Positions 12,696-23,729 of a stretch of DNA of 64,000 nucleotides are shown in pieces. Every line of letters begins with the position of its first letter. Positions within the stretch are counted from its first letter, which is position 1. Under the pieces are notes generated by a model that was not told the origin of the DNA, searched no databases, and saw only the letters and a program-made list of their open reading frames with translations. The translations under genes and the position numbers were made by a program. The DNA comes from Pseudo-nitzschia pungens (taxonomy: Eukaryota > Bacillariophyta > Bacillariophyceae > Bacillariales > Bacillariaceae). The stretch covers positions 3,782,001 to 3,846,000 of the forward strand of contig CM074762.1 in NCBI GenBank assembly GCA_037355855.1, given 5' to 3'.

Positions 12696-14467
12696 CCGAA
12701 AGATAATCGAGGGATATAATAATATGTTGATACAGAAAAATATAAGTTTACATATTTCCGTCGATGACTTGAATCGCCTGGTGCAAAACATAGCTTCTAC
12801 TGTCTATTCAAGAGGTGCTTGCAATTGTACATACCCCATACCACTTCATCCAAAACATCACTAATGCATGCTACGAACAAACAAATCGAACTTTGTAGGA
12901 ACGATCCTACCTGATCTTGGAGGCAGGCTGAAAATTGGGGCCGTGGCAGCGGTACGCATCGTGGATTTTGACAATGCTAGTGTGCTTTTTTTCGACGCAT
13001 GTGAGAACCAATGAAAAAATTAATAATACTACTTATTGCTTTTAGCCACATGTCAGCTGCAATCTGAAATAATATGAAATAATAATGACGAAATTAAGGT
13101 TACAAAGCATCGAACCATACAATAAACATAGGGACAAATCGAGATTGAAAATATCATTGGCTAGAAAGTGTTTCATTCAACTATTAGAGGGGTTTTTACA
13201 AATTTAGAGAAAAGAAACAAATTGATCTTGGTAGAGTATGACTTGACAAATAAAGTACCACTAGTAGGATGGAGTCAAGCGTTGTTACAGAAGAAAATAG
13301 CACATGAGGAAAGATTTTTAGCAAAAGAAATTTGAAAAATCACCATCTAAACCTAGATTTTCTAAAGGTACCAGTAGATCTATCTCGAAGAGTGTGTTGT
13401 TTTTGTGCCACAACCCATATTTTTGACAATACAGACAAACACCTCATGCCCCTGCAATGCTTTCCAAGGCGTTCATAGCACACGATGTCAGAGGTTGACC
13501 TGTGTTATACTAGTACTATTGTTTACGTAGTACTTCGTATTTCATGTTTAATATTGTCAGAGTTGGAAGTTCTTTCAGGTGCTGATATTTTTTGCTAACA
13601 TTAAAATTACTATGCAAACCATCTTCTGATTCTCTTATTATTTTGTTCGAGAATGGTCCTACTATGCCTCGGAACATTCCTCAAGTTCGGGAAATGATCA
13701 ATCAATTAATACGTAAGTTACGTAAGGTTACTCGAACGGAGAAAATAATGTCCAACATCTTCCAAACGCAAGCACAATAAAAAAGCATGCACCATGCTCT
13801 ATCGGCAATCAGCACATTCTTTGTCTGCTGCACCACACAATTTCTTTCCGTTCTTATCTGCTTCCGGACAATTTTAGCCGTTCACAATCGCTCGTTATTT
13901 ATGTTTTTGTTTTCGCCGAAACACTTAACCTAATTACTATTCCGTACGGTGTCTCTAGGATACCCGTAGAGAATCTAAAATGGATTACTGCGAAGTTTTT
14001 GTACGTAGTTTTGTTCATACCGTAGTTGTCCGGATTGTTACGATAAGGTTACTTGTACAAACTGATGCGTACGAGTAACCCGTAATCGCGGTACATAGTA
14101 GTTTTTGCGCAATACGAATTTGCACGATAATCAATCAATACCGTTCGTGTACGTACTTAAGTGTTTTTTGTATTGGTTTCTGTCAATGTCACGACTGCAG
14201 AATTTACCTATGTAAACGGAATTCACATGCACTGGGCATGTCGCTCATTTCAAAAATAATTCGAAAGGAGCACAAAATCGGATTCAGAACCAATCACTGA
14301 CATCCGAGCGAGTCCATGAATGCAAGATTAATTCGCCATAGGCCATCCGACAGTTGAAAGACGCTTCTCCCTCCAAGTTTATGATCTCGAAAAGATCATT
14401 CGCATGAAGTCAAACCCTACATAACACTAGTCCCACACTAAAACCAACATTCGTATTTATTTCAGAT
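12696..14467. other. AT-rich gene-free spacer
   Basis: No gene is supported. The first half is AT-rich without clear structure. From 13700 to 14160 it is rich in GTA/TAC motifs, including an exact GTAAGGTTAC at 13722-13731. Just before 14468 the sequence ends TTTATTTCAG, a good splice acceptor, so a short upstream exon of the next gene is possible but was not found. Confidence 0.4.
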
Positions 14468-16103
14468 ATGAGAATGAGCGGCGAGACCGAGGAAATGACA
14501 GAAGACGGAAATTCTGTCGAGTCAGGGCTAATCTGGACAGACAATCCTGAATTGGCGTATTTTAGGTCGATGATGACGAACCGAAAAGATGAAAGAATAC
14601 GAGCCGGTTTAAATGCAGATGATAGTCTTATTGGAGGATCTATCATTCGCGACATGCTCAAAGATGATGATGACGACGAACGGGATGCAACTGGAAATGG
14701 GGTGCTTCCCCCGCACCGACCAAGAGATACATCTGGACTCAGCGATGTCGAGAACGACACGGTTGACAATATCTACATGGAAGACGAATCGATTCTCATG
14801 GTCGATAAAAACGCAAACATGGCATTGCCCGAAGATGGGAGTAGACAATCTAGGGACAACAAGGAGGATATAGAGGAAACACAGATAAAACATCTTGAGC
14901 AGATCCCAAATTCTAACGAGCAATTTCAAAGCAAACCCAGCAACGGGGGAGATGGTCCTATCGTGCCTTTGTCGTTTCAGAGATATTCGGTTGGCGATGA
15001 TGTTGCTGTGACAAGATCATACCCGGGAAACATACCAGGAGTCATATTCGTAACTGATGGGCACTCATCTGTCATCGAAACTCACACAAACGACAAAGCG
15101 GACTTCAAGAACGACGACGAGGGATTATTTTGGAAGAAAGAAAGAGCGGCGATTTCAAAGAAAGATGATAGTCTTTGTTGCCGTGCTTCTCATGGCAGTT
15201 GCTGTCATCGTTGGAATATTGATTGCCCGAAAACAACTCGACGCATTTTCATCAAATTCATCATCTTCGGCGTTGTCGGGATCATCGGTCCCAACCTCAA
15301 CGCCTACGAAGTTTGCCTCATCCGGTTTGAGACCCAACAGTCAGCCTACTATGCCGACTACCGAGGGACCCACTCGAGATCCTGTTGCCATGGATTTGGA
15401 AGAACCGGCGCCCGAAGTCTCCGAGCCAGGCTCTGGTCGAGAGACTCGGATTCCGACATACCACCCAACACGCTTCTTATCCCCGGTTCCGAGTCGGACA
15501 GTGATACCTGCCTCGATTGCTTCACCCACAGCATCACCCTCGTTATCTTTGATTGAACAAGAAGTGGACATTCCAACTGAATCATCAACCCCGTCACCAT
15601 CCATTGTGCCTACATCTTCTCCAGAGGAAGCTGGCAACTCCCTGAACAATACGTTGGAACCATCATCGATCACAGATGGAACACAGGTGCCAACGTTTTT
15701 CTCCACGAGTTTTACCAGTCAGGGTGCTACGATAATGAAATCGGATGCGCCGGAGGATCCCGCGGATTGCGTATCATCGATTTCAACTGACAAAACTTGT
15801 TATGAAAACGGTGAAACGATGGTAATCACTTTCAAAAACTGCGGTGCCACTGCCGAAGATTGGATCGGTGTTTTCCCCGCCCAAATAGCTGTGGAAGACC
15901 TTCGCAATCCTTTAGATTGGATTTGGGCTTGTGGCACTCGGTTTTGCAACACTGCTGTTGCCAGTGGTGAAGCAGTGCTTCGCCGTTTGCAAGGCTCGGG
16001 AGACTTTAGAATATATTTGTTGAGAGATGACGGCGCGAGCAATTGGGGATTCTCGGCGTCTTCTATTGGAAACGAATTCTCTGTATCGACGAGTTGCAAT
16101 TAG
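14468..16103 (+). CDS. Single-pass membrane protein with extracellular DW(I/V)G-type domain (cluster member 1); frame break
   Basis: Predicted type II membrane protein. The acidic cytoplasmic N-terminus has a motif at residues 31-63, Y-F-R-x-M-M ... R-I-x-x-G ... D-D-S-L-I-G-G, that is shared with the LRR gene at 29152. A membrane span (MIVFVAVLLMAVAVIVGIL, about 15165-15227) is preceded by a basic RKKERRFQRK stretch. A Pro/Thr/Ser stalk follows, then a C-terminal domain with DWIGVFP, WIWACGTRFC and FRIYLLRDD motifs. The N-terminal part reads in one frame up to about 15049; span, stalk and domain read one base later. Either 1 or 4 extra bases (GTAA at 15050-15053 fits exactly) or a 91-base GT-AG intron at 15050-15140 explains this. 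The ligand is unknown. The domain resembles SKICH-like Ig folds only in the DWIG motif. Confidence 0.7.
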
Positions 16104-17681
16104 TGGAAAAGAAACAACGGAATCCCTCTCCACCAACACCACGTTCATCGACAAGTAATCCAGATTACAACATTGTCTTACTCAACTTGTATCAATAACT
16201 TAGCAAATTGATGATTATTTACATATTATAGCATCGAGTCGTGATGCACCGCCAACTATTTTGGTTAGTTGCCACTTGCTGTCAGGTCATATTGCTGTTT
16301 GAGAGTGGAGACTTAGAAAAATCACACGGTCTGGAAACAGATTCTTTGCATTGTTGCAGTTACTTGAAAAAACATGGGAAATGCCCAGTAACATTTTTAT
16401 CTGTTCACATAATACTAAGTTTTGGCATTTGTGTTCATGTTCCCTTTTTGTGTTCACATACTTGGAATATCCTCTTGTTGTGATGAGCTCAGAATAATCA
16501 CGATTTCTCTGTGTTTGCAGATCTACTGCCCAGTGATGCCCAGCATGGCTTGGGCGTTGTTGATCAGGAGGGCAAGCACTCAGCATCATGAAGTCCAATA
16601 CAGCGGTGAAAGTGGCTACAAAGAGGAATGCTAGTTTCTGTCATTCAGTAGTGCCTTTTTTGTTTCAATGCTCCTAAAGCTTAGGTATGAAACCTGAATG
16701 CAATACAACAGTTTAACTATTTTAAATTTCAATTTCAACAAGGGGGCTACAGCCAGTGCTAGTACTGTCTTTTTGAAATTCCCAGCAATGATTTGCTTGC
16801 TTGTTGATAATTCTAGTACAATACATAAATGGCTATGATATTAAAATAACTATTCATAATATTTTCTTTTCTTTCACATTCTTGGAATCATCCTTTCATT
16901 TTTTTTTGTTTTTATGTGTTTATTCCGGTCGTGCCATGTTCAGCAGGATAGATTGGGCGTTGTTCACGACAAGATTAGATTAGATTAGATTAGATAGTAA
17001 GGTTACCTGGTACCTGTATTGAATGATAGCACCACTATTGAAGGATAGTATTGTTGTTACTCCGTATTCAAATATGACCGGTACCGGTACGTGTACGATC
17101 TGTATTGGAAATCAAAGGAAAAATTGTGACCCCATCTTTTGTTGACAAGATAGTAAGGCTTACGTTTTTTCATTGGAAGTCTTTGAAACGGAAATCCCTT
17201 CAATATGCATTCTCTCGATTTTGAGAAGCTGTCCGTGACCCACTCTCGTAGTTCTGAACTTCTGTGCCAACCAACAAACCACGTGCTACTACGTGCTACC
17301 GCCCAAAGCTCATACTAAATTTGTTGGGAACTAGGTTGATCCAAATGCCAGAACAAAAATTACGCGTGTTGCATCCGGTATCACTGTGATACAGTCGTGC
17401 GCCGTCCGCCTAAATTGTGCCGATAACCGTTAAAAAATGCTCGTTCACTACTTTTTTCATCCTTATTCAATAAGTTAATCGGCAGAAGTCATGTCAGCCA
17501 ATTTTCATACGACCGGACATCCAATTCACGGGTATCTAATTTTTCTCGCATGTAAATTCCGTGACTCGAAGAATTATTAGTTTAGGAAGCGTAGCCTTAC
17601 ACATGATCTCTGGCGTCTGATTGATTTGACGGAATCACCACTCCTCAACTTAATAAAAAAATTGAAGGAAGAATAATCAAG
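16104..17681. other. Gene-free spacer with two diverged repeats and a GATTA run
   Basis: Two stretches about 410 bases apart, near 16455-16570 and 16875-16965, look like diverged copies. Both have an ACAT(A/T)CTTGGAAT(A/C)ATCC-like start followed, 60-100 bases later, by TTGGGCGTTGTT. They may be remnants of a decayed repeat. A (GATTA)n run lies at 16972-16995, directly followed by an exact GTAAGGTTAC at 16997-17006. No coding region is supported. Confidence 0.4.
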
Positions 17682-18603
17682 ATGGTTTTCGGAAGAAAGA
17701 AGAAAGAAAAGGAACCAGAGGTAGAGCAGGAGAACGACCTAGCCCTGGCCTATGGAGCTCCCGAAGTGGATAGTGACAATGACGATGCAGAATCCGTTCC
17801 TCCACCACCTCCGGACGCCGACGAGGGCGAGGTATCAAAAGATGGGCAAGAGGAAAGCCTCACCGATGACGGCGAGTCGATTGAAGTCAACGAATACACG
17901 GCCGGTGACGAAAAGGTGGAAGACGCACACGGGCGCAAGAAACTCGCCGTGATTGCCTGCTGCGTCCTTAGTTTCATTATCTTCTTGAGTCTGGCCATCA
18001 AGTTAGGGGTGATGCGCAAACAATCGAAAAACGTAGCTTCTCTGTCGCAAGCGAATAGCCAGGAAAACGGATCTGTTGAATCGCCGATTGCCGAGGTCAC
18101 AAAACCTCCTACAAAGTTGGAGGACGAATTCCCCCTAGAACCTAGCCTTGAAGGCACCTTAGATCCTACCCTAGATCCCACCCTTGATCTCAACGGGGAT
18201 ATTGCAGTTGTCGATGTAGAACCGCCCTCTGGAACAGTCGTACCATCTGACGTTGAAACTCAAGGATTCACCCCCGAGGACTCCGAGTGGGCAACCTCTG
18301 ATATTGATGTCTCTTGCCCCGGTGGCGATGTGATTTCCATTACCTCCAGCTGTCAGAATGGAGCTGGATTGGCAGAGTTGACGTTCTGCTCGTCCATCGA
18401 CACTCAGTTTTGGGAATGGGTCGACTTTCCCGAGACGTATACTCCTCCCGGAAGAGGTTGGGGATGGGTGACAGAAATCCCAACAAGACTATTCGCTGAT
18501 CTTCCTAACGGCTTCGTACTCAATGACTGTGTTTGGCAACGGAGACCAAGACTTGGCACAATACCCCCCAGTTTCGTCTGCTGAATTCACCATCAGTTGT
18601 TAA
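17682..18603 (+). CDS. Single-pass membrane protein (cluster member 2); C-terminal frame break
   Basis: The N-terminus begins MVFGRKKKEKEPE and is acidic and Pro-rich, about 85 residues. A span LAVIACCVLSFIIFLSLAIK (near 17940-18000) follows, then a Pro/Thr/Leu-Asp stalk with a short ldPT repeat and a C-terminal domain of roughly 100 residues. In the plain frame the protein would end at 18584 with an unrelated tail. Moving +1 at 18516-18519 (GTAC) gives an ending SMTVFGNGDQDLAQ ... SSAEFTISC that stops at 18601-18603. That ending aligns with the C-terminus of the next gene (YIMSLVRD ... ISFEFTVPDC). The shifted reading is therefore the ancestral one. The domain is the second subtype of the cluster: it has Trp-rich motifs but lacks the CG.R.C motif. 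Function unknown. Confidence 0.65.
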
Positions 18604-19872
18604 CTTGAGAAGAACAAAGAAGCCTTGAAATCGAAGAAAGCCGATCAGATCATTCCTTTCACCACTTTTTTCGATTTCGCATCTCCATCGATCATCCATG
18701 TATTCCATTTCATTAGTAATCCATAGCAACAAACTATGTTTTATTGTATAAAATAATATTCATTTTATTAAAATATTTTACTTCTTTAATGACGACCAAT
18801 CCGGTGCTGGAAATGACTTTCATTTTTCACTTGCAACTTAACACATTTACCAGCTCACCATTGCTGATTATGCAACTAGGTGGTGTATGCAGTTCAAGAA
18901 ATGTCCTCTCAGTGAGAAAGAAACACACACTTTCCACTTTAGATATGGAGTGTACCATCTGTACTTTCGGAACAGAAACTTCAACAAACTAAAAAATGTC
19001 TTTGGTGATGTACTCATGGAGGAGACTGAAATCCTTCTCAGAGATAATCTTGTCTTCAATCTAGTAGTAGTAGTCCCAGCCGAGTTACCCGGTTTTGACT
19101 CCTTTGTGATTACCTGATGACCATTTTTTACGCAGCGCTGAAAAGTGATAACCTGGTACACAATCAACAAACGCTTTTTCTGTTTCAACTGCTGTCATCA
19201 CGAATGTGTTCATCCTAACCACCCATTCAGTCACACCTACTACTACTACTGCTACTAGTATTAAACATAAAATTGTCACAACATGAGAACGCCACCATTT
19301 GTAGTATATAGTTCGACGTCAGTTGGTACTATTTATTCGATAGACAAGAGGGGGGCGGGAGTTTGAATGTGTATAAGTAGTATGTTCATCAATACGAGTT
19401 TCAGTAGGTTACCATATCAATAATGATTATCATCTACCGTATCATGTGATTACCGGAACTGGTACCGGTATGAATACTTTGTACTTCGTACTTGTAGTTC
19501 ACAGAATTGATAATGAGCTTCGACATTCCGAATACAGTATTCGTATCGAGAGTTTCTGTTGAAGCAAACAAAAAATTGTCCCCCCTCGCGAGTTGGTCGC
19601 GCTCAAAATTTTGCGCCTGACAGGTTTGGTCGTGGAACATTTTTTGTCTTTCACTATGGAAGAATTCAAGCATGCCCAATCCGGGCGTGACGTACTGCAT
19701 TGCCCCCTTCCGATGATTGGAATCACCGATCGTCTGCACAGCCGCCTTCAAAATACAAATTTGGCAACCCATAGGGTAAGTCCACAAAAAATTACCACAC
19801 TACCCTTTGATCTAGAGCTTAAAGAGGTTGTGCGACCCCTCTCTCTTCCAACCCAAGCTCCGAGAATTCAAA
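18604..19872. other. Gene-free spacer
   Basis: No gene is supported. It holds CTAGTAGTAGTA and CTACTACTACTGCTACTAG simple sequence (19060-19260). Around 19430-19500 it is GTA/TAC-rich, including GGTACCGGTATG. The final 150 bases probably contain the promoter and leader of the gene starting at 19873. Confidence 0.35.
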
Positions 19873-20907
19873 ATGCCAGTCCGAAACGAAGAGCAGTCGG
19901 AATCGGGTCAAGATGGTGCCTCTAATGCTTCCTCGTCCGGCGAGCCTTCTGCTGCCGCTGAGACTCTCGCTACGGAGAAGGATTCCGATGATGCGGGCTC
20001 TTTGTCGGTGACACATAAGTATCTAACCAATCTACGGTTCGACAACGCGAGCGTGAGCAATGAAACCGAGAACACTCAAGAAGGCATCGAAGTAGAAGCT
20101 GTTGAGTTCAGCAAGAAGAGCCAAAGCAGACGAGTCTTGGATATCATCGAGGATGGGAACTTCTATATTCCCAGGAGACCTTTGTTGTTGATTGTTGCCT
20201 TTTTTGTGACCATGACTACAAGTGCAATCGCCGGTTTCGTGGTTCTCGGACAAAAGAAGTCCGCTGCGAAGAATGCTACTGCTTCCTCCGCACTGATTAT
20301 CGAGGTTAATGGAACGAGAAACGAAATTGAGCTAACGGATCCACCAGAAACAGCGGAACCAACGAAGTCACCAACAGAGGCACCCACAGAGTTACCCACA
20401 GAGGTACCCACAGAGTTACCGACAAAGTCGCCAACGGAACCGCCAACGAAATCACCAACGGAATCCCCAACCTCGTCATCGACATCATGGCCAACGCTCG
20501 CTCCAGTAACACCCGAACCTACTGTGGTCGCAACTGAACAGATTACGACAGGACTTACTCCAGGAGCAACCCCGGGCAACGGAGGCTTTTCTTGGTCGGA
20601 TCACGATCTTTCCGTAACTTCTTCGTGTGTGCAAGGCTCCGATATTGCCGTTTCGATGGCAGCCTTTCGTTTTGGTTCCAAACGCGATGGTGATTGGTAT
20701 TGGGTTCGAGGCGTGAACGATGTCAATAGTCCGACTAGAGATTATGATTCTTGGGACTATACAGAGCAGACCGAGGGACAAATGGCGCTATCGGGACTGA
20801 CCAGTGGAAACTATATCATGTCGTTGGTCCGCGATAGCATGCAACCTTACGATCAGATCATCTCGTTTGAATTCACGGTTCCGGACTGCGCCGCAAACCC
20901 TACTTAG
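19873..20907 (+). CDS. Single-pass membrane protein (cluster member 3)
   Basis: Intact single-exon gene of 344 residues. The ATG at 19873 is the first in frame. A Ser/Ala/Glu-rich cytoplasmic part of about 100 residues precedes a span LLLIVAFFVTMTTSAIAGFV (near 20178-20245). The stalk contains repeated PTKSPTE/PTELPTE units. The C-terminal domain has a Cys near 20625 and a final Cys before the end, with motifs DGDWYWVRG, YDSWDYTE, NYIMSLVRD and FEFTVPDC. It is most like cluster member 2 and lacks the CG.R.C motif of members 1, 4 and 5. Extracellular location is inferred from the positively charged RR before the span and the stalk composition. No enzymatic motif was recognised. Confidence 0.8.
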   Translation: MPVRNEEQSESGQDGASNASSSGEPSAAAETLATEKDSDDAGSLSVTHKYLTNLRFDNASVSNETENTQEGIEVEAVEFSKKSQSRRVLDIIEDGNFYIPRRPLLLIVAFFVTMTTSAIAGFVVLGQKKSAAKNATASSALIIEVNGTRNEIELTDPPETAEPTKSPTEAPTELPTEVPTELPTKSPTEPPTKSPTESPTSSSTSWPTLAPVTPEPTVVATEQITTGLTPGATPGNGGFSWSDHDLSVTSSCVQGSDIAVSMAAFRFGSKRDGDWYWVRGVNDVNSPTRDYDSWDYTEQTEGQMALSGLTSGNYIMSLVRDSMQPYDQIISFEFTVPDCAANPT

Positions 20908-21547
20908 CTAGCACCATGCGAGAATCCTGCTTGTCGCAACTATGGCACAAAAGTGGGGGACAACTATTTTTGAAATGCTTCTCCCTCACTAAGTTATGAA
21001 TGCCAAGAACTGTACCGAAAGTCTTGATGATCGAACGTATTTTTAATGTCCAGTATCCCATTTCTTGTCGATTAGAAGCCCACGTCTTCCTCAAAACACC
21101 ACACAAAATAATTACACTAGTAATAGAATTCTCTTACTTGTAGCATGATTCCAAAAGTGTCGATAAGGGCACGTCATATTATGCGTCGGCGTTGGCAACC
21201 TTTGAGCCAATCACGTAGGTCTCAGTTAGAACGCAAAGACATCATCATGACAATCGTTGTCAGCATTAATAATGTGTTTCATCTTAGTAAAAAATAAAGG
21301 TGAATATGCACCATAGTATCCTACGAGTGCGGCATCAATTACTACGTACTTTGTATCCATCCAGAAAAGGGAAAGCAATTAGTTCAGTTCTTTCAATCGA
21401 AAGCTGAAGATACAAGATAGTAAAGCTTACTGCACTAGGGTAATGAGCAAGACCTTAGTGAACACACCCTCGTGCTTGTGCTTCGTATCGTACCGTTACA
21501 GTCGTGTTTGTTTTGATTGAGGATTCCGCTAAAAAGGACGATACCGC
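20908..21547. other. Gene-free spacer
   Basis: No gene is supported between cluster member 3 and the tRNA gene. The sequence is of mixed composition, with a few GTAC motifs near 21340 and 21490. Confidence 0.35.
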
Positions 21548-21552
21548 AAAAA
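21548..21552 (-). terminator. Pol III T5 terminator of the permuted tRNA gene
   Basis: Five consecutive T on the minus strand start six bases after the last base of the tRNA 5' half (21559). In the gene order 3' half then 5' half, this is exactly where an RNA polymerase III terminator should be. Confidence 0.75.
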
Positions 21553-21558
21553 GTGTAC

Positions 21559-21635
21559 TCGTAGTCAGACGCCTTACCGTTGGGCCAAAGGGTCGAATGA
21601 AACCCTCCCGGGAATCGAACCCGGAATCTTCTGAT
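21559..21635 (-). tRNA. tRNA-Arg(ACG): Circularly permuted tRNA-Arg(ACG) gene
   Basis: On the minus strand the 3' half comes first (21635-21601): base 38, anticodon-stem strand TCAGA, variable AGATT, a perfect 5-bp T stem CCGGG/CCCGG around TTCGATT, and acceptor strand GAGGGTT. After 6 bases (TCATTC) the 5' half follows (21594-21559): acceptor GACCCTT, TG, D arm GCCCAACGGTAAGGC, anticodon-stem strand TCTGA and loop bases CTACGA. Joined 5' half to 3' half, the acceptor pairs over 7 bp (two G-U), the D stem over 3 bp and the anticodon stem TCTGA/TCAGA over 5 bp. The loop is CTACGAA with anticodon ACG. The result closely resembles known eukaryotic tRNA-Arg(ACG). The break is at 37/38, the canonical intron site. 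The leader AGAAAGT and trailer ACTTTTT can pair, giving a bulge-helix-like splice structure. Processing via a circular intermediate is inferred from red and green algal cases. The discriminator would be U, which is unusual. Confidence 0.88.
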
Positions 21636-21672
21636 ATGCTACTTTCTTGCCATGACGACCCATATTTTGTAA

Positions 21673-21678
21673 TATATA
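21673..21678 (-). promoter_or_regulatory. TATA-like box upstream of the permuted tRNA
   Basis: TATATA on the minus strand (within AGTATATATTAC) lies about 38 bases before the 3' half. In a permuted gene the A and B boxes are in reversed order, so an upstream AT-rich element is a plausible promoter. This is inference from position only. Confidence 0.4.
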
Positions 21679-21679
21679 C

Positions 21680-22169
21680 TGACTAAATTATGTATTTTGT
21701 GAAACCCTATCTCAATACTGAAAGCAATGAGACCAGATGTGGTGAAACAGACCAAAAATAATAATAAAACCGTATGAGAAGACTTCTAATCCGGAATAAT
21801 AGTAATATACGTAGTATTGCAGTACTGAAGTATGTAATAACACAGACGACTCAGTGCCTTCAGGATAAAAGTTACAATACCTAAAAGTATTCAACAAAGT
21901 ACAGTACAATGCCAACGATTATTTTGGTGAAAACAGAACTGAAGAAGTCGGACATCAATTGGTGAATCCTGATCATCAATATTCATGACCATTATCATTA
22001 TAATAAGTAGAGGGACAATTATTTATACGACGACTTCTGGAAATAAGAAAAGGGAAAAAGTTGCAAATCGGAAAAGCCACAAATAATAATAATATCCATA
22101 GAAGCCTCGTTCATATGAAATACGCAGTAGTAGATGTGGTTGGATTGCTCTACCATCAGAGCTGGTGGT
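21680..22169. other. AT-rich spacer
   Basis: No gene is supported. It contains AT-rich sequence with several (TAA)n-like stretches. It lies downstream of the minus-strand gene at 22170-23729 and so likely includes its 3' untranslated region. Confidence 0.35.
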
Positions 22170-23729
22170 TTACTTGCTTGGACAACTCGCGCCATCGTCG
22201 GCTACGACCGTAAATTCCTTACTCGTCGCAATCGCCGAATACGAGGGACCTTCGGTTTCACGCAGCAGGTGCGCTCTGTACATTCCCGGCCCGGCTCTGT
22301 CTATCGCCCTTGTGAACGACAATACCTCCTTCGGAACGGGTTCGGCGCAGAATCGGTCGCCGCATGTGTAGAGCCATCCAACGGCATCCGAATCCAGGAG
22401 GTTTCGAGAGTCTTCCCCAGCGTCATAAATTGCGACCCAGTCGCCGGCCTGTGGTACACAAGATTCGAAAAAGACCAAAACTTCCGAACCAACTCCAAAG
22501 CAATTCAGGCTCAATTCGAGCGAATCGACGCAGGGTGTAGGTGCTGGAGATGGCTCACTGGTTTGCTCTACAACCGTCGTTGGTGAAACAGGATCGGCCT
22601 CAACCTCAGTAGTTTCTTCCGAAATGTCAAGTTCCTCGTTGCTTTTAGGGGGCTCTATGGTGTTGCTCGCATCATTGGAATCCTTTTCTACCGGTTTGAC
22701 CTCTAATGATTCCGTGCCGGGAAGTCCCGTAAAAGTGTCAGGCTCAGTAAACAGAGTTTCGGATGTTAAGATATCAGCAGTCGTTGTTGTTTCATCCTGT
22801 GATTCAAGCGACGCTGACGTCTGTAAACCTGTTTCGTAATTCAATTTGTCCTCAGTCTTGACAAAAGCAATGATCATCCCAATGAGAACAATGTGCAACA
22901 AACAGCAAACAATCATGGTCCAGCGAAAACGTCGACTACTTCGAAAGTAAGTCATCAATCCGATGTTTCTTTCTTTCGAGACATAGCTCGGAGGAAGATC
23001 GTTCTCAATGACAGAGCTCTGGTATAACGAATCTTCCACGTCCATCAATGCCGGCGATCCCCTCGCTTCTTGAAGATTTTTGTTGTGATAATACTCGTCG
23101 TCGAATCCCTCCGGGAGCTGCATGTTGCTCATGATATATTTGTTTTCGGAAGCAACAGAATCGTTCGGGTTCGGGTTCGTTGTGAACGTCTTTGGACAGC
23201 AAAAGTCAAAGTTTGGATGGCAGTCGGTGTCTTTCGGGCTTGATTCGGGTGCGGGAGCATCGACTTGGACATCAGGTTCAGGTTCAGTTTCTTTCTTTTC
23301 TGGTATTATGATTCTAGGAGGCTGATCAGGATCGTCTTCCTCCCCGAAAGGACCTATTTCGTCCTCCTGACTAATGTCATTCGGTGATGAGCTGGGAGAA
23401 AAGGAAGCGTCGGCCAATGCGTCATTCACTATTTCTTCATGTCTATTGCTGCTTCTGCCATCAATGCTGCTGTTGTCGCGGTTGTTCATGGCTGCAGATG
23501 CCTTGTTCAAGAACTTTCGAAATCGAGGTGTCCCGCTTTTCCGAGCATCATCCGCCGAAATCTCGCGATCCAATACCGTTTCGAGAGATACGAGTGGGAG
23601 GTCGACACCTGCTTTCTCGTAGCTCTCCAAAATCATCTTCCGAGATTGCTCCTCCGTTTTGGGGCTAGTAGTTTGGCCAGGAAATTGGCCCTGAACCATG
23701 TTCGTATTGTCGCTGCTGTTATCCGCCAT
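22170..23729 (-). CDS. Single-pass membrane protein with DW(V)-type domain (cluster member 4)
   Basis: Intact gene of 519 residues on the minus strand. The cytoplasmic N-terminal region is long, about 265 residues, acidic and disordered. It is followed by a span MIVCCLLHIVLIGMIIAFV preceded by the basic stretch RSSRRFRW. A Ser/Thr/Glu stalk leads to a C-terminal domain with four clear motifs: DWVAIYDAGEDSRN, VGWLYTCGDRFC, YRAHLLRE and ATSKEFTV. The domain aligns with cluster members 1 and 5, sharing DW(I/V), W..(A/T)CG.R.C and the final F.V strand. It is the only cluster member on this strand. The N-terminal Y-F-x-x-M-M motif of members 1 and 5 is absent. No enzymatic function recognised. Confidence 0.8.
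   Translation of the reverse strand: MADNSSDNTNMVQGQFPGQTTSPKTEEQSRKMILESYEKAGVDLPLVSLETVLDREISADDARKSGTPRFRKFLNKASAAMNNRDNSSIDGRSSNRHEEIVNDALADASFSPSSSPNDISQEDEIGPFGEEDDPDQPPRIIIPEKKETEPEPDVQVDAPAPESSPKDTDCHPNFDFCCPKTFTTNPNPNDSVASENKYIMSNMQLPEGFDDEYYHNKNLQEARGSPALMDVEDSLYQSSVIENDLPPSYVSKERNIGLMTYFRSSRRFRWTMIVCCLLHIVLIGMIIAFVKTEDKLNYETGLQTSASLESQDETTTTADILTSETLFTEPDTFTGLPGTESLEVKPVEKDSNDASNTIEPPKSNEELDISEETTEVEADPVSPTTVVEQTSEPSPAPTPCVDSLELSLNCFGVGSEVLVFFESCVPQAGDWVAIYDAGEDSRNLLDSDAVGWLYTCGDRFCAEPVPKEVLSFTRAIDRAGPGMYRAHLLRETEGPSYSAIATSKEFTVVADDGASCPSK

Noticed and set aside
15050..15053. GTAN tetramers as 4-base introns or as quadruplet codons
   Set aside because: No known splicing works on 4 bases, and several breaks do not have GTA in the zero frame, while in-frame GTA codons are read normally in intact genes such as cyclin B. 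Kept only as a remote possibility within the frame-break finding.
16972..16995. (GATTA)n run as an interstitial telomere
   Set aside because: The unit does not match TTAGGG-type telomere repeats and the run is only about five units.
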